A DNA stretch of 64,000 bases from Henriciella mobilis (GTDB taxonomy: Bacteria; Pseudomonadota; Alphaproteobacteria; Caulobacterales; Hyphomonadaceae), in NCBI RefSeq assembly GCF_003576315.1, contig NZ_QWFZ01000032.1, forward strand, positions 1 to 64,000, given 5' to 3'. Made by a program: the position numbers and the translations under genes. This document shows, piece after piece, positions 46,214-53,861 of this stretch. The notes under the pieces were generated by a model, which had not been told where the DNA came from, ran no database searches, and worked only from the letters and a program-made list of their open reading frames with translations. Positions within the stretch are counted from its first letter, which is position 1. Every line of letters begins with the position of its first letter.

Positions 46214-47186
46214 TCCACAAGACGTGCTCGACGAGCTTGTCTCAGCAGGTATTAATACAAGTTTCGAACACTGCGGCGTAAGGCAAGGCGTTGTTTTCGA
46301 CAGCCAGACCAAGCCTCGTCGCGTGCATGGCGCACGGCCTTTGTTCTACTTGCTGAGGCGAGGTCGCGCAGACGGCAGTTTGGACCGCGCGCTTCTCGAA
46401 CAAGCCCTCGCGGCTGGCGTGGAGGTTCGCTTCAATGACCGCGTAACACAAACATCCGGCGAGATGGTGCTTGCTGGAGGGCCGCGGCGCGCCGACATTA
46501 TTGCAGTCGGAAAGATCTTCGATACGGATATGGCGGATGGCGCTTGGCTCGCATTGGACCCTGCGCTAGCGCCAAAAGGGTACGCCTATTTGCTTGTGCA
46601 TCGGGGACGAGGGACAGTGGCAAGCTGCATGTTTACGGGCTTTCGCGACCAGGCATCACACCTTTCCGAGACATTAGCGTTCTTCGAGCGTCATGCCGGA
46701 TTGTGTATGAAGAACCCTCAGCCGTTTGGCGGCTTCGGTAACACCCGCTTGCTCCGCACGGCGCTGCAGGGCGGATATCCCGTGATCGGTGAACATGCCG
46801 GCTTCCAGGATGCACTGGCCGGCTTCGGATTGCGCTACGCTATTCGGTCAGGTCGATTGGCCGCTGAAAGCATGATCCATGGAACCAGCTATAGACAGGC
46901 TTGGCGGAAAACGCTCCAGCCAACGCTTAGAACTGGCGTGGTCAATCGCTTCTTGTTCAATATCACTGGGCGTCGCGGAATCGATTTCATGCTTGGACAC
47001 CTTGCCCGCGCCGACACAGGCGAGGCCCTCAGGCGAGCATACCGCCCGTCAACTCTAAAACGTCTTCTATTCCCTCTGGCGCGGCGCCGTTTTCGAGCGC
47101 CGCTCGCAGACCCCAGCTGCACCCATGAAAATTGCGACTGCATCTGGTGCGAGCATGGCACCCACAATCAGTCACCCAACTCTTGA
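46195..47186 (+). pseudogene. 5'-truncated FAD-dependent oxidoreductase (geranylgeranyl-reductase-like)
   Basis: From about 46195 the sequence codes for a flavoprotein lacking the N-terminal GxGxxG dinucleotide fold: DELVSAGINTSFEH, LDRALLEQALAAGVEVRFND, ADIIAVGKIFDTD, GGFGNTRLLRTALQGGYPVIG and AGFQDALAGFGLRYAIRSGRLAAESM, which match geranylgeranyl-reductase/lycopene-cyclase-type flavoenzymes. The upstream 30 residues of the open frame are the patatin fragment read in another frame. The C-terminus has a Cys cluster (CTHENCDCIWC). Without the FAD fold it should not work. Confidence 0.7.
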
Positions 47187-47197
47187 GTGCAATTTTT

Positions 47198-47692
47198 TTA
47201 GCATGCCTTCGACCGGGCCTGCACGATGGAATCAAGGTCCGCGTATCTCACGAATGGCGAAGCATTGAGCTGCTGTGATATTTCGTCGAGCGTTGGGCGT
47301 GGTATTCTGTCATCCATGCGAGGGTCGTAAATCAGCAGCGCTTCACCAGAGTATGCGACTCGATCCAGCGCCAATCCGCGAAACGCTGATTTGTCTCGCG
47401 CCCAAACGCCGAATGCCTGAACAGCGCGCTCGCGCTGGGGGCGGTAAAGCGCAAGAATTTCAGCTAATCCCTCATCCGCTTTGAACTTCACGATGAACAC
47501 GTAGGATCTGCCGGGATGAAGTTCAGCGCCATCGGCAGGTCCTGCCGCCAGATCAGCGCGTTGCAGCTCGCCGTGAAATTGGTTGGCATCGCCGCCGCTA
47601 CGGGCCGTCCCTGAAAGACTCAAGCCCGTCAGGGCAAGCAGGCAAAGTACAAGAAAGACGATCAGGTGTGAGTTTTCCAATTGGCGTTTCAT
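47198..47692 (-). CDS. Exported protein of unknown function
   Basis: 164 residues with a Sec signal or N-terminal anchor (LIVFLVLCLLALTGLSLSG, ~10-28) and a mixed alpha/beta body: RSYVFIVKFKADEGLAEIL, AVQAFGVWARDKSAF and IPRPTLDEISQQLNASPFVRY. A single Cys ends the protein. I do not recognise a family. It is 40 bp downstream of the Rieske gene on the same strand, so the two may be cotranscribed. Confidence 0.55.
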   Translation of the reverse strand: MKRQLENSHLIVFLVLCLLALTGLSLSGTARSGGDANQFHGELQRADLAAGPADGAELHPGRSYVFIVKFKADEGLAEILALYRPQRERAVQAFGVWARDKSAFRGLALDRVAYSGEALLIYDPRMDDRIPRPTLDEISQQLNASPFVRYADLDSIVQARSKAC

Positions 47693-47732
47693 TGTCTGTC
47701 GCTCTTGGTGCCAAGCGCTCCAACTCGGTTTC

Positions 47733-48287
47733 TCAAATCGAGATCGTCACTAAATCATCAGTCAGATAGACATAGTCTGGGACAGGCAGATTCAGCGGTG
47801 CCGGTCCCTTTCTGATCCGCCCGGAAATGTCATAGTGCGATCCATGGCAGGGGCAGTACCACCCGCCATAATCTCCGACCGCGCCCTGATTTGGGCCTAC
47901 AGGCACACAGCCAAGATGCGTACAGACGCCCGATGTAATCAATATAGCGGGGTTGAGCGTGCCATCACGGCGGGGCCTAAGACGGGCATCATCTGTTTCC
48001 GGGTCTGGCAATCGGTCGAAATTAACGGCGTTGGCAGCGGCGATCTCCGCTTCAGTGCGTCGGCGAATAAAAAACGGCTTACCGCCGATCAAAACCCGGA
48101 TTTCGCCACCGACCGGAATCTTCGAAACGTCGACATCCAAGGAACTCGACGCGCGTGTGTCGCTCGCCGGATTCATTTGATCGACAAGCGGCCAGGCCGC
48201 CAGTCCCGTTCCAATAGCTGCGGCGGCAGTCGTCGCAATAAAGATAAAATCACGTCGTTCAACTTCTGTGGGAACGGAGTCTGACAT
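47733..48287 (-). CDS. petA: Rieske iron-sulfur protein (ubiquinol-cytochrome c reductase type)
   Basis: 184 residues. The N-terminus ERRDFIFIATTAAAAIGTG is a Tat-like signal anchor with R-R. The cluster-binding motifs are CTHLGCVP and CPCHGSHYD, as in the bc1 complex. Neither cytochrome b nor cytochrome c1 is next to it, so it is a solitary extra copy or a moved gene. The start at 48287 is preceded by CAGGGAG; a longer frame overlaps no known domain. Confidence 0.9.
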   Translation of the reverse strand: MSDSVPTEVERRDFIFIATTAAAAIGTGLAAWPLVDQMNPASDTRASSSLDVDVSKIPVGGEIRVLIGGKPFFIRRRTEAEIAAANAVNFDRLPDPETDDARLRPRRDGTLNPAILITSGVCTHLGCVPVGPNQGAVGDYGGWYCPCHGSHYDISGRIRKGPAPLNLPVPDYVYLTDDLVTISI

Positions 48288-48360
48288 AAAAATACTCCCT
48301 GAAATTCTCATCATTGGAACAGACGCCGGGCACGCTGTGTCCATTACAGGTGCAGCTGCG

Positions 48361-48425
48361 GCGTCCCATGCAGCGATGAATATATTGCCGCGCCCCATAT
48401 TGGCTTTGGGGGGAGCATGGGACGC
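48361..48425. repeat. Long-spaced perfect inverted repeat
   Basis: GCGTCCCATGC at 48361-48371 and its exact complement GCATGGGACGC at 48415-48425, 43 nt apart. The spacer itself can fold (GCCCC with GGGGG). It lies in the 304-bp gap (48288-48591) between the Rieske gene and the Met/His-rich protein gene; that gap also holds a terminator and otherwise no gene I can support. Confidence 0.6.
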
Positions 48426-48480
48426 GGCAAGTTCAGAGCGAGATCGAGCGAGAGGGGAGGGCTAATCTCATTCTGCTTCA

Positions 48481-48505
48481 TTGTTCGTCGAAGCGAACAA
48501 TTTTT
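48481..48505 (+). terminator. Stem-loop with T-tract
   Basis: TTGTTCG-TCGAAG-CGAACAA-TTTTT: a 7-bp stem followed by five T on the plus strand. The flanking genes are on the minus strand, for which no T-tract follows, so it may instead end antisense transcription or serve as a transcript 3' stem. Confidence 0.5.
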
Positions 48506-48591
48506 GGTCCGGGCTTTCACAGTTGGGGGGGACGTAGTGCGAAGGCCCGGGACCAAGGCGGCGGCGCCGAAGAACGACACCCGAACACGCC

Positions 48592-49050
48592 TTATTCTGT
48601 GGCAACCTCCTCCTCGCCCGTCATCATTGGGCAGTGCTCAGCTGGATCATGGCCCATAGCTTCATGTTTGGCCTCGCAGTCTTCCGCAGACATTGGATGA
48701 TCACCAGATGCGGCATGCATTTGGTGGCCATCTGCGCCATGTTCCGTCATTTTATCCATGTCCATCGCCATGCCGCCCTCGCCCATCATGGGTTTGTCGC
48801 GACCCATCATGTGATCGCCGCCATGATCCATCATATGACCTTCAGCCATCTTACCTTCCATATTGGCCATGCAGCCCTCCATACCTTCCATGCCTTCATG
48901 ACCAGCCATGCAGGTTTTGGCACTGGCGGGGTCCGTCTCCGCCTCAACGGCAGGTGTTTCGCTTTGATCATGTGTCTTGTGGCCGTCTTGAGCCAAGGCC
49001 ATAGGCGACAAAGCAAAAACAGCGGCGGCGGTGATCCAGATCGGTTTCAT
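48592..49050 (-). CDS. Met/His-rich periplasmic copper-binding candidate
   Basis: 152 residues with a signal peptide ending SPMALA-Q (~20). The mature part has about 21 Met, 13 His and 4 Cys in ~132 residues, in clusters such as MEGMEGCMANMEGKMAEGHMM and HCPMM. This is the composition of periplasmic Cu+ sponges (CopC/PcoE/SilE-like), though there is no clear homology to one of them. The low complexity makes family assignment unsafe. An imperfect AATACCC-TT-GGGTT is 28 bp upstream. Confidence 0.65.
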   Translation of the reverse strand: MKPIWITAAAVFALSPMALAQDGHKTHDQSETPAVEAETDPASAKTCMAGHEGMEGMEGCMANMEGKMAEGHMMDHGGDHMMGRDKPMMGEGGMAMDMDKMTEHGADGHQMHAASGDHPMSAEDCEAKHEAMGHDPAEHCPMMTGEEEVATE

Positions 49051-49137
49051 GAGGGGTATCCTTTTTACAACTGTTCGAACCCAAGGGTATTGGGCACTTG
49101 CAACGTATTACGCAGCACACAGGCGGCGCCCTCATAA

Positions 49138-50085
49138 TTGGCTCCACTCTTTCAAGTGTTTCACCGGAGCCCTGGTTTGATTGTCAGCCCCCGCATTCTC
49201 GCAGCCATCGTCATGGTCTTATGGGCCTCCTGCTATCCGCTCATCACGCTGGGGCTCGCTTATGCACCTCACCTGACCTTTGCAGCCCTGCGCGCTGTTC
49301 TGGCTGGTAGTGTTTTAATAGGTGTCGCCGCTCTGCGCCGAGCCGCGTTGCCTCGCGGGTGGACCGTTTGGGGCTGGATCACGCTTGCTGGTCTTGGAAT
49401 GACCGGCATTGGCTACTTCGGGATGTTTCACGCCGCGGAGTTTGTATCACCTGGTCTTGCGACCGTGATAGAAAGTCTCCAGCCGTTGATCGCCGCCGTG
49501 CTCGCTGTCGTGTTTCTGCGCGAACGTCTTGGACCGATTGGCTGGTTTGGGCTTTGCCTCGGCGTCGGCGGCGTGGCGCTCATCGCCATACCGCGCGTAC
49601 TGGCCTCGGGCGGGGGGTCAACAGCCTTCGGTCTGGTCCTGGTAATTATGGCGACGAGCGGCGTCGCTGTAGGTAACATCGCCATTAAGTCATTAGCGAT
49701 GCGCGTCGATGCGGCGATGGCGATGGGGTTACAGCTTTTGGTTGGAGCGATCCCGATCTCAATTTTGGCGTTCGCGACCGAATCCCCAACGGCCATCGAC
49801 TGGTCGGCGCAATTCATAATTTCACTTCTTGGACTCGCCCTGCCCGGGACGGCGCTGGCCTATTGGTTATGGCAGGTGACTTTGCAGTCGCTGGATGTAT
49901 CCAAGGCGGCCGCATTTAGTTTTCTCGTTCCGATCATTGGCGTTTCGATTGGCGCGCTATTCTTCTCAGAGCCACTGACGATAAATGTCATTGGCGGCGG
50001 CGCGCTCGCTGCCATCGGGATCTATCTCGCATCGCGCCCGAGGTCCGAAACGTCGCCGCTAATGTCTGCTAAAAAAGAAGCCTAA
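49138..50085 (+). CDS. EamA/DMT-family transporter
   Basis: About 300 residues with ten spans in two EamA halves. The first half has WASCYPLITLGLAYAPHLTF and GMFHAAEFVSPGLATVIESLQPLIAAVL; the second ends KAAAFSFLVPIIGVSIGALFF. Substrate unknown (metabolite or drug export). The start is uncertain: TTG at 49138, GTG at 49156 or TTG at 49177 (the last has GGAG 8 bp before it). It converges with and just touches the sigma gene (4-bp overlap of 3' ends). Confidence 0.85.
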   Translation: MAPLFQVFHRSPGLIVSPRILAAIVMVLWASCYPLITLGLAYAPHLTFAALRAVLAGSVLIGVAALRRAALPRGWTVWGWITLAGLGMTGIGYFGMFHAAEFVSPGLATVIESLQPLIAAVLAVVFLRERLGPIGWFGLCLGVGGVALIAIPRVLASGGGSTAFGLVLVIMATSGVAVGNIAIKSLAMRVDAAMAMGLQLLVGAIPISILAFATESPTAIDWSAQFIISLLGLALPGTALAYWLWQVTLQSLDVSKAAAFSFLVPIIGVSIGALFFSEPLTINVIGGGALAAIGIYLASRPRSETSPLMSAKKEA

Positions 50086-50651
50086 TCGAGCTTTTCGACC
50101 TGTTCCTGCAAGATTTTCCGGGCGCGGTAGACCCGTGTTTCCACCGCCTTGATGGAGACACTAAGTATTTCGGCCACTTCACTTTGGGGCATGTCTTGAA
50201 GGACCTGCAGCGTAAAGGCCTGCCTCAACTTATCTGGCAGCGCGTCCACCATTTTCGAGACACGGTTGAGCTCATCGCGGTGCTCATAATCGTCTTGAAC
50301 ATTTTGCGAGTGGTCCGCGATATCGGGCCGATCCGGGCTCTCCAGAGGTGCTGCTTGAAAGAAAAAGCTTCGCACGGCGCGTTTACGGCCATGATCACGA
50401 ACTTTGTTGAGCGCAATGTGGTAGATCCAGGTCGAGAACTTCCGCGACGGGTCATAACGGTCAATCGAACGCCAGGCTGCGGTAAAGGCTTCCTGCAGCA
50501 CATCATAGGCGTCTTCATTGCCACGCATCAAGCGTTGAACGTAGCGGTAGAGCGGTTCCTTGTAACGGCGCATAAGCTCGGTGAAAGCGCGTTCCTCGCC
50601 CCCCGCTGCGGCTACAGCAAGCTCTGCATCTGTTCGCTCTGTGTTGTGCAC
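50082..50651 (-). CDS. ECF sigma factor, CnrH-like
   Basis: 189 residues. Region 2: FTELMRRYKEPLYRYVQRLM and DAYDVLQEAFTAAWRSIDRY; region 4: LPDKLRQAFTLQVLQDMPQSEVAEILSVSIKAVETRVYRARK. It is the last gene of a minus-strand operon after a CnrX-like periplasmic sensor and a short membrane protein in the CnrY position, the cnrYXH order known in Cupriavidus. It is likely released when the sensor binds metal. The copAB and Met/His-rich genes nearby are plausible targets. Confidence 0.9.
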   Translation of the reverse strand: MHNTERTDAELAVAAAGGEERAFTELMRRYKEPLYRYVQRLMRGNEDAYDVLQEAFTAAWRSIDRYDPSRKFSTWIYHIALNKVRDHGRKRAVRSFFFQAAPLESPDRPDIADHSQNVQDDYEHRDELNRVSKMVDALPDKLRQAFTLQVLQDMPQSEVAEILSVSIKAVETRVYRARKILQEQVEKLD

Positions 50652-50661
50652 GTGTATATGT

Positions 50662-51096
50662 CTAAAGCTCCGTCAGTGCTCGAACGACTTCCGCGTCAAA
50701 GACGATCGCTTGTTCCTCGGTAAGGATCTCGCGCATCTCAAACACATGCTCGATAGTGACTTTTTGCAGCTCCCCCATGGCTGTGTGGAAATCATCGATG
50801 GCCGCCTGAACAGCGGGCGAATAGGATTTGTCGGCCTCCATTGCGCCAGCAAGTGCCAAGTTGGCCGCGCGAAGCTTTTGTTCCAGCTCAGCCTTTCTGG
50901 CCGCGAAACGGTGTTCGATTAGCTCGAGTTCTGCTTCCTGATCCGCTGAGAGATCCAAGTCGTGATGGACCAGCTCATGCAAACCAGAAGCTGTTTCGAC
51001 CGGATGCGTTACAGACCAGTTTCCAGCGACAAACACGCCGGTCATGCCCGCGCACAGGGCTAGGAAAACGACAATGATCCAGTGTTCTAGTTTCAT
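50662..51096 (-). CDS. Periplasmic metal sensor, CnrX-like
   Basis: 144 residues: an N-terminal membrane anchor (~8-26), then an all-helical periplasmic domain with HELVHHDLDLSADQEAELELIEHRFAARKAEL, which holds His, Glu and Asp at the metal-binding positions of CnrX/heavy-metal sensor (Spy/CpxP-like) proteins. It begins 8 bp after the anti-sigma gene and ends 10 bp before the sigma gene. Which metal it binds cannot be read; copper is likely from context. Confidence 0.82.
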   Translation of the reverse strand: MKLEHWIIVVFLALCAGMTGVFVAGNWSVTHPVETASGLHELVHHDLDLSADQEAELELIEHRFAARKAELEQKLRAANLALAGAMEADKSYSPAVQAAIDDFHTAMGELQKVTIEHVFEMREILTEEQAIVFDAEVVRALTEL

Positions 51097-51104
51097 TACT
51101 CCTC

Positions 51105-51422
51105 TTACCTCAGAAGCCCGGAAGGGGCATATGGGGCGTCAACAGAGAAGACCGAAAAATCGCTCGGCGATGACTGGCTGGGCGCCCCGAACAATCCGAC
51201 CAAAAGGCCGATTGCAACGGCAAGCGCAACCGCCGCGGTTCGACTTACTGCCGGTGTCGCAAAAAGGCGTCTGTCTGTGGCAATCGCTGCGGGCGAAGCT
51301 GGGTGTCCGGCTGGGTTGCGCGCGTCAATCCGCTCCCAAACCTCGGCTTCGAGATTGTGAAGGTCGCGATCAAGGGGCGCCGCCTTCAGATCTTTGATGA
51401 GCGCGTCTATGTCATTTTTCAT
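51105..51422 (-). CDS. Single-span anti-sigma factor, CnrY-like position
   Basis: 105 residues. A charged cytoplasmic part (MKNDIDALIKDLKAAPLDRDL..., ~1-60), one span (AAVALAVAIGLLVGLFGA, ~62-79) and a short periplasmic tail. The gene order (this, sensor, sigma) and shape match CnrY: a membrane anti-sigma that binds the sigma factor with its N-terminus. Sequence identity to CnrY is not evident; the call rests on context. An inverted repeat CGTAT-N6-ATACG lies at 51461-51476, before its start. Confidence 0.72.
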   Translation of the reverse strand: MKNDIDALIKDLKAAPLDRDLHNLEAEVWERIDARNPAGHPASPAAIATDRRLFATPAVSRTAAVALAVAIGLLVGLFGAPSQSSPSDFSVFSVDAPYAPSGLLR

Positions 51423-51623
51423 GGCACTCTCCTTTCGAGAAGCAAATTTAGGGAGGATTACGTATTGTCAGATACGCAGCAGCTATAGCGCTCCCTCAAA
51501 AAACATTCATAAAAATCAGTATGCACCGATCGCGCGCCTGACAATGCCGATCTGCATGTGAGGGATGATACCTGTCGACACGTAGAAATTGGCAACCTGA
51601 TCGCATTTTCGCAAGAGACGCCA

Positions 51624-52103
51624 ATGACGCAAGAACTGGACATCCCGAAACCAACCACAGCTCCAAACTGGCGGTTGTTACAGTTCTTTTTCGCCTACAT
51701 TCTGATTATCGCGGTCGCAAACTTGATCTGGGAAATCGCCCACGCGCCGCTTTACACGATCTGGATTGATGGGACACGCGCCGAGATCGCATTCGCGATT
51801 GCTCACTGCACATTTGGCGATGTCCTAATCGCCGGGTCTTCGCTGTCGATCGCCTGGCTCATCGCGGGGCGCCGTGGATGGCCAGACAAAAACTATTGGC
51901 GAGTCGCAGGTTTAAGCCTCCTGATCGGACTGACCTATACAGTGTTCAGCGAATGGCTGAATATTTCGATCCGCGAAAGCTGGGCCTACCGCGAAGCAAT
52001 GCCGACGATCGGACCGCTCAACACCGGGCTGTCGCCGCTCTTGCAGTGGCTGATCATCCCCAGTCTGATCTTTGCCTGGCTGAAAAGCGCGATGCGTCGG
52101 TGA
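51624..52103 (+). CDS. Four-span membrane protein, paralogue of the one at 5566-5994
   Basis: 159 residues with four spans. NLIWEIAHAPLY and WAYREAMPTIGPLNTGLSPLLQW correspond to FVWEALQMPFY and WRYSEAMPVIPGTTIGIVPLLMW in the protein at 5.6 kb. Both paralogues sit in copper modules, here directly before the multicopper oxidase. The start at 51624 is the ATG after CAAGAGACGCC; an upstream frame is open but lacks a ribosome site. Function unknown. Confidence 0.7.
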   Translation: MTQELDIPKPTTAPNWRLLQFFFAYILIIAVANLIWEIAHAPLYTIWIDGTRAEIAFAIAHCTFGDVLIAGSSLSIAWLIAGRRGWPDKNYWRVAGLSLLIGLTYTVFSEWLNISIRESWAYREAMPTIGPLNTGLSPLLQWLIIPSLIFAWLKSAMRR

Positions 52104-52127
52104 CGGTTCGCTAAAGTGTCGCACCTC

Positions 52128-52144
52128 ATACCCCAAGGGGGCAT
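52128..52144. promoter_or_regulatory. CsoR/RcnR-type operator candidate before copA (oxidase)
   Basis: ATACCC-CAAGG-GGGCAT: one mismatch in the second arm from the perfect ATACCC-N5-GGGTAT site at 1013-1029. It lies 94 bp upstream of the multicopper oxidase start, in the 135-bp gap after the membrane protein gene. The shared site suggests one repressor for both copper modules. Confidence 0.5.
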
Positions 52145-52238
52145 AAGGGGTGCCCGGTCTGGCCGCGTAACCATCCGACAACGACGCCTATTCCTCCCCC
52201 AATATTCCAGCGGCGTCCAACGCAATAAGGAGAACATC

Positions 52239-53837
52239 ATGCGTTCCAAACTCGCCGGACTGCTCATCGCGACAAGCAGCTTGATCGCGCCCGCCGCACT
52301 CGCAGACGTTTATAATCTGGAGATCGACCAGTTTGAACGGACGGTCGATGGCAAGACGCTGACCGGCGTCAGCATCAACGGGACGAGCCCTGGCCCTCTA
52401 CTGCGACTGCGTGAAGGCGAAGACGTCACCATCAATGTCACCAATACACTCGATGTAGATACCTCGCTTCACTGGCATGGGATTATCCTGGACGCTGGTA
52501 TGGATGGCGTTCCGGGGATCAGTTTTGACGGCATCGCGCCGGGCGAGACCTACACTTACAACTTCACCGCCAACCAGTCAGGCACCTACTGGTACCATGG
52601 ACACTCTGCGCTGCAGGAACAGGAGGGCGTCTTCGCGCCCATCATAATCGAACCGGCACAGCCGGACCCCTTCGAGTATGATCGCGAGCATGTGATCATT
52701 CTCGCCGACTGGCTGAACGACAGTCCCTACAAAGCGCTCGCCAATCTCAAGAAGCGCTCGAACTATTACAATTACAATCGCCGAACCGTTTTCGACCTCT
52801 GGCGTGATTGGACAAATGCTGATGGCGGCGAAAAGACCGACGTCATCCAGGAGCGACTGGCGTGGGGCCGGATGCGCATGGATCCAACCGACATTGTCGA
52901 CATTACCGGCTACTCGTTTCTGGTGAACGGTGAAACGCCTGAAGACAATTGGAGCGGTCTTTTCGAACCGGGCGAGAAAGTCCGTCTCCGGTTCATCAAT
53001 GCTGCCGCCATGACCTATTTCGACGTCAAGATTCCGGGACTCAAAATGACAGTGGTCCAGGCCGATGGTCAGAACATCGAGCCAGTCTCGGTTGATGAGT
53101 TCCCGATCGCTATCGCTGAAACCTTCGACGTTATCGTCGAGCCTGAGGCGGGACAATCATATACGATCTTCGCCGCTGCAAAGGACCGATCAGGATATGC
53201 CCGCGGCACACTCAGCGAGACACCCGGCGCCGAAGCGGCGATCCCGGAACTTGGGCCCCGGCCAGAGCTGACAATGGCAGCGATGGGCGAAGGCCATGCC
53301 AGCCACGGCGCGATGGCTGATGGTGAAGCTACCGGCATGGATGAGATGACCATGGACATGAGTGGAGACGCCCATAGCGGACATGGCGAAATGCCTGCGA
53401 TGGAGCAAGGACAGAAAGTCCTCACCTATGACGATCTCCGCGCGCTCACGCCATATACGGACCGGCGAGCTCCAGATCGCGAGGTCGAGCTTCGTCTCAC
53501 AGGGAACATGGAACGGTATTTCTGGTCGATTAACGACGTGAAGTTCGGTGACGCCGGCCCGCTGGAGTTTAATTACGGCGAACGCGTTCGTATCACATTC
53601 AAGAATGAAACCATGATGGAGCACCCGATGCACCTGCATGGATTGTGGATGGATCTGGTGAATGGCGAGGGCGACATGGCGCCCCGCAAGCACACGATCA
53701 CGATCCGGCCAGGTGAAACTATCTCCGCCGATGTAACCGTCGATGCCACCGGATCCTGGGCCTTCCACTGCCACATTCTCCAGCACGCCGCGACCGGCAT
53801 GTTCCGGCAAGTCGACGTCATTGGCGGCGCTCAATAA
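52239..53837 (+). CDS. copA: Multicopper oxidase, CopA/PcoA family
   Basis: Oxidises Cu+ to the less harmful Cu2+ in the periplasm. 532 residues with the copper sites SLHWHGIILDAGMDGVPG, GTYWYHGHSALQEQEG, HPMHLHGLWMDL and WAFHCHILQHAATGMF (type 1/2/3 ligands). Between domains 2 and 3 is a Met/His-rich loop (MGEGHASHGAMADGEATGM...). PcoA/CopA proteins normally have a Tat signal; here the N-terminus MRSKLAGLLIATSSLIAPAALA shows no twin Arg and looks Sec-type. Shorter than the typical ~600 residues. AAGGAG precedes the ATG at 52239. Confidence 0.92.
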   Translation: MRSKLAGLLIATSSLIAPAALADVYNLEIDQFERTVDGKTLTGVSINGTSPGPLLRLREGEDVTINVTNTLDVDTSLHWHGIILDAGMDGVPGISFDGIAPGETYTYNFTANQSGTYWYHGHSALQEQEGVFAPIIIEPAQPDPFEYDREHVIILADWLNDSPYKALANLKKRSNYYNYNRRTVFDLWRDWTNADGGEKTDVIQERLAWGRMRMDPTDIVDITGYSFLVNGETPEDNWSGLFEPGEKVRLRFINAAAMTYFDVKIPGLKMTVVQADGQNIEPVSVDEFPIAIAETFDVIVEPEAGQSYTIFAAAKDRSGYARGTLSETPGAEAAIPELGPRPELTMAAMGEGHASHGAMADGEATGMDEMTMDMSGDAHSGHGEMPAMEQGQKVLTYDDLRALTPYTDRRAPDREVELRLTGNMERYFWSINDVKFGDAGPLEFNYGERVRITFKNETMMEHPMHLHGLWMDLVNGEGDMAPRKHTITIRPGETISADVTVDATGSWAFHCHILQHAATGMFRQVDVIGGAQ

Positions 53838-53861
53838 CAAACACCCATAAGGATAAAACAG

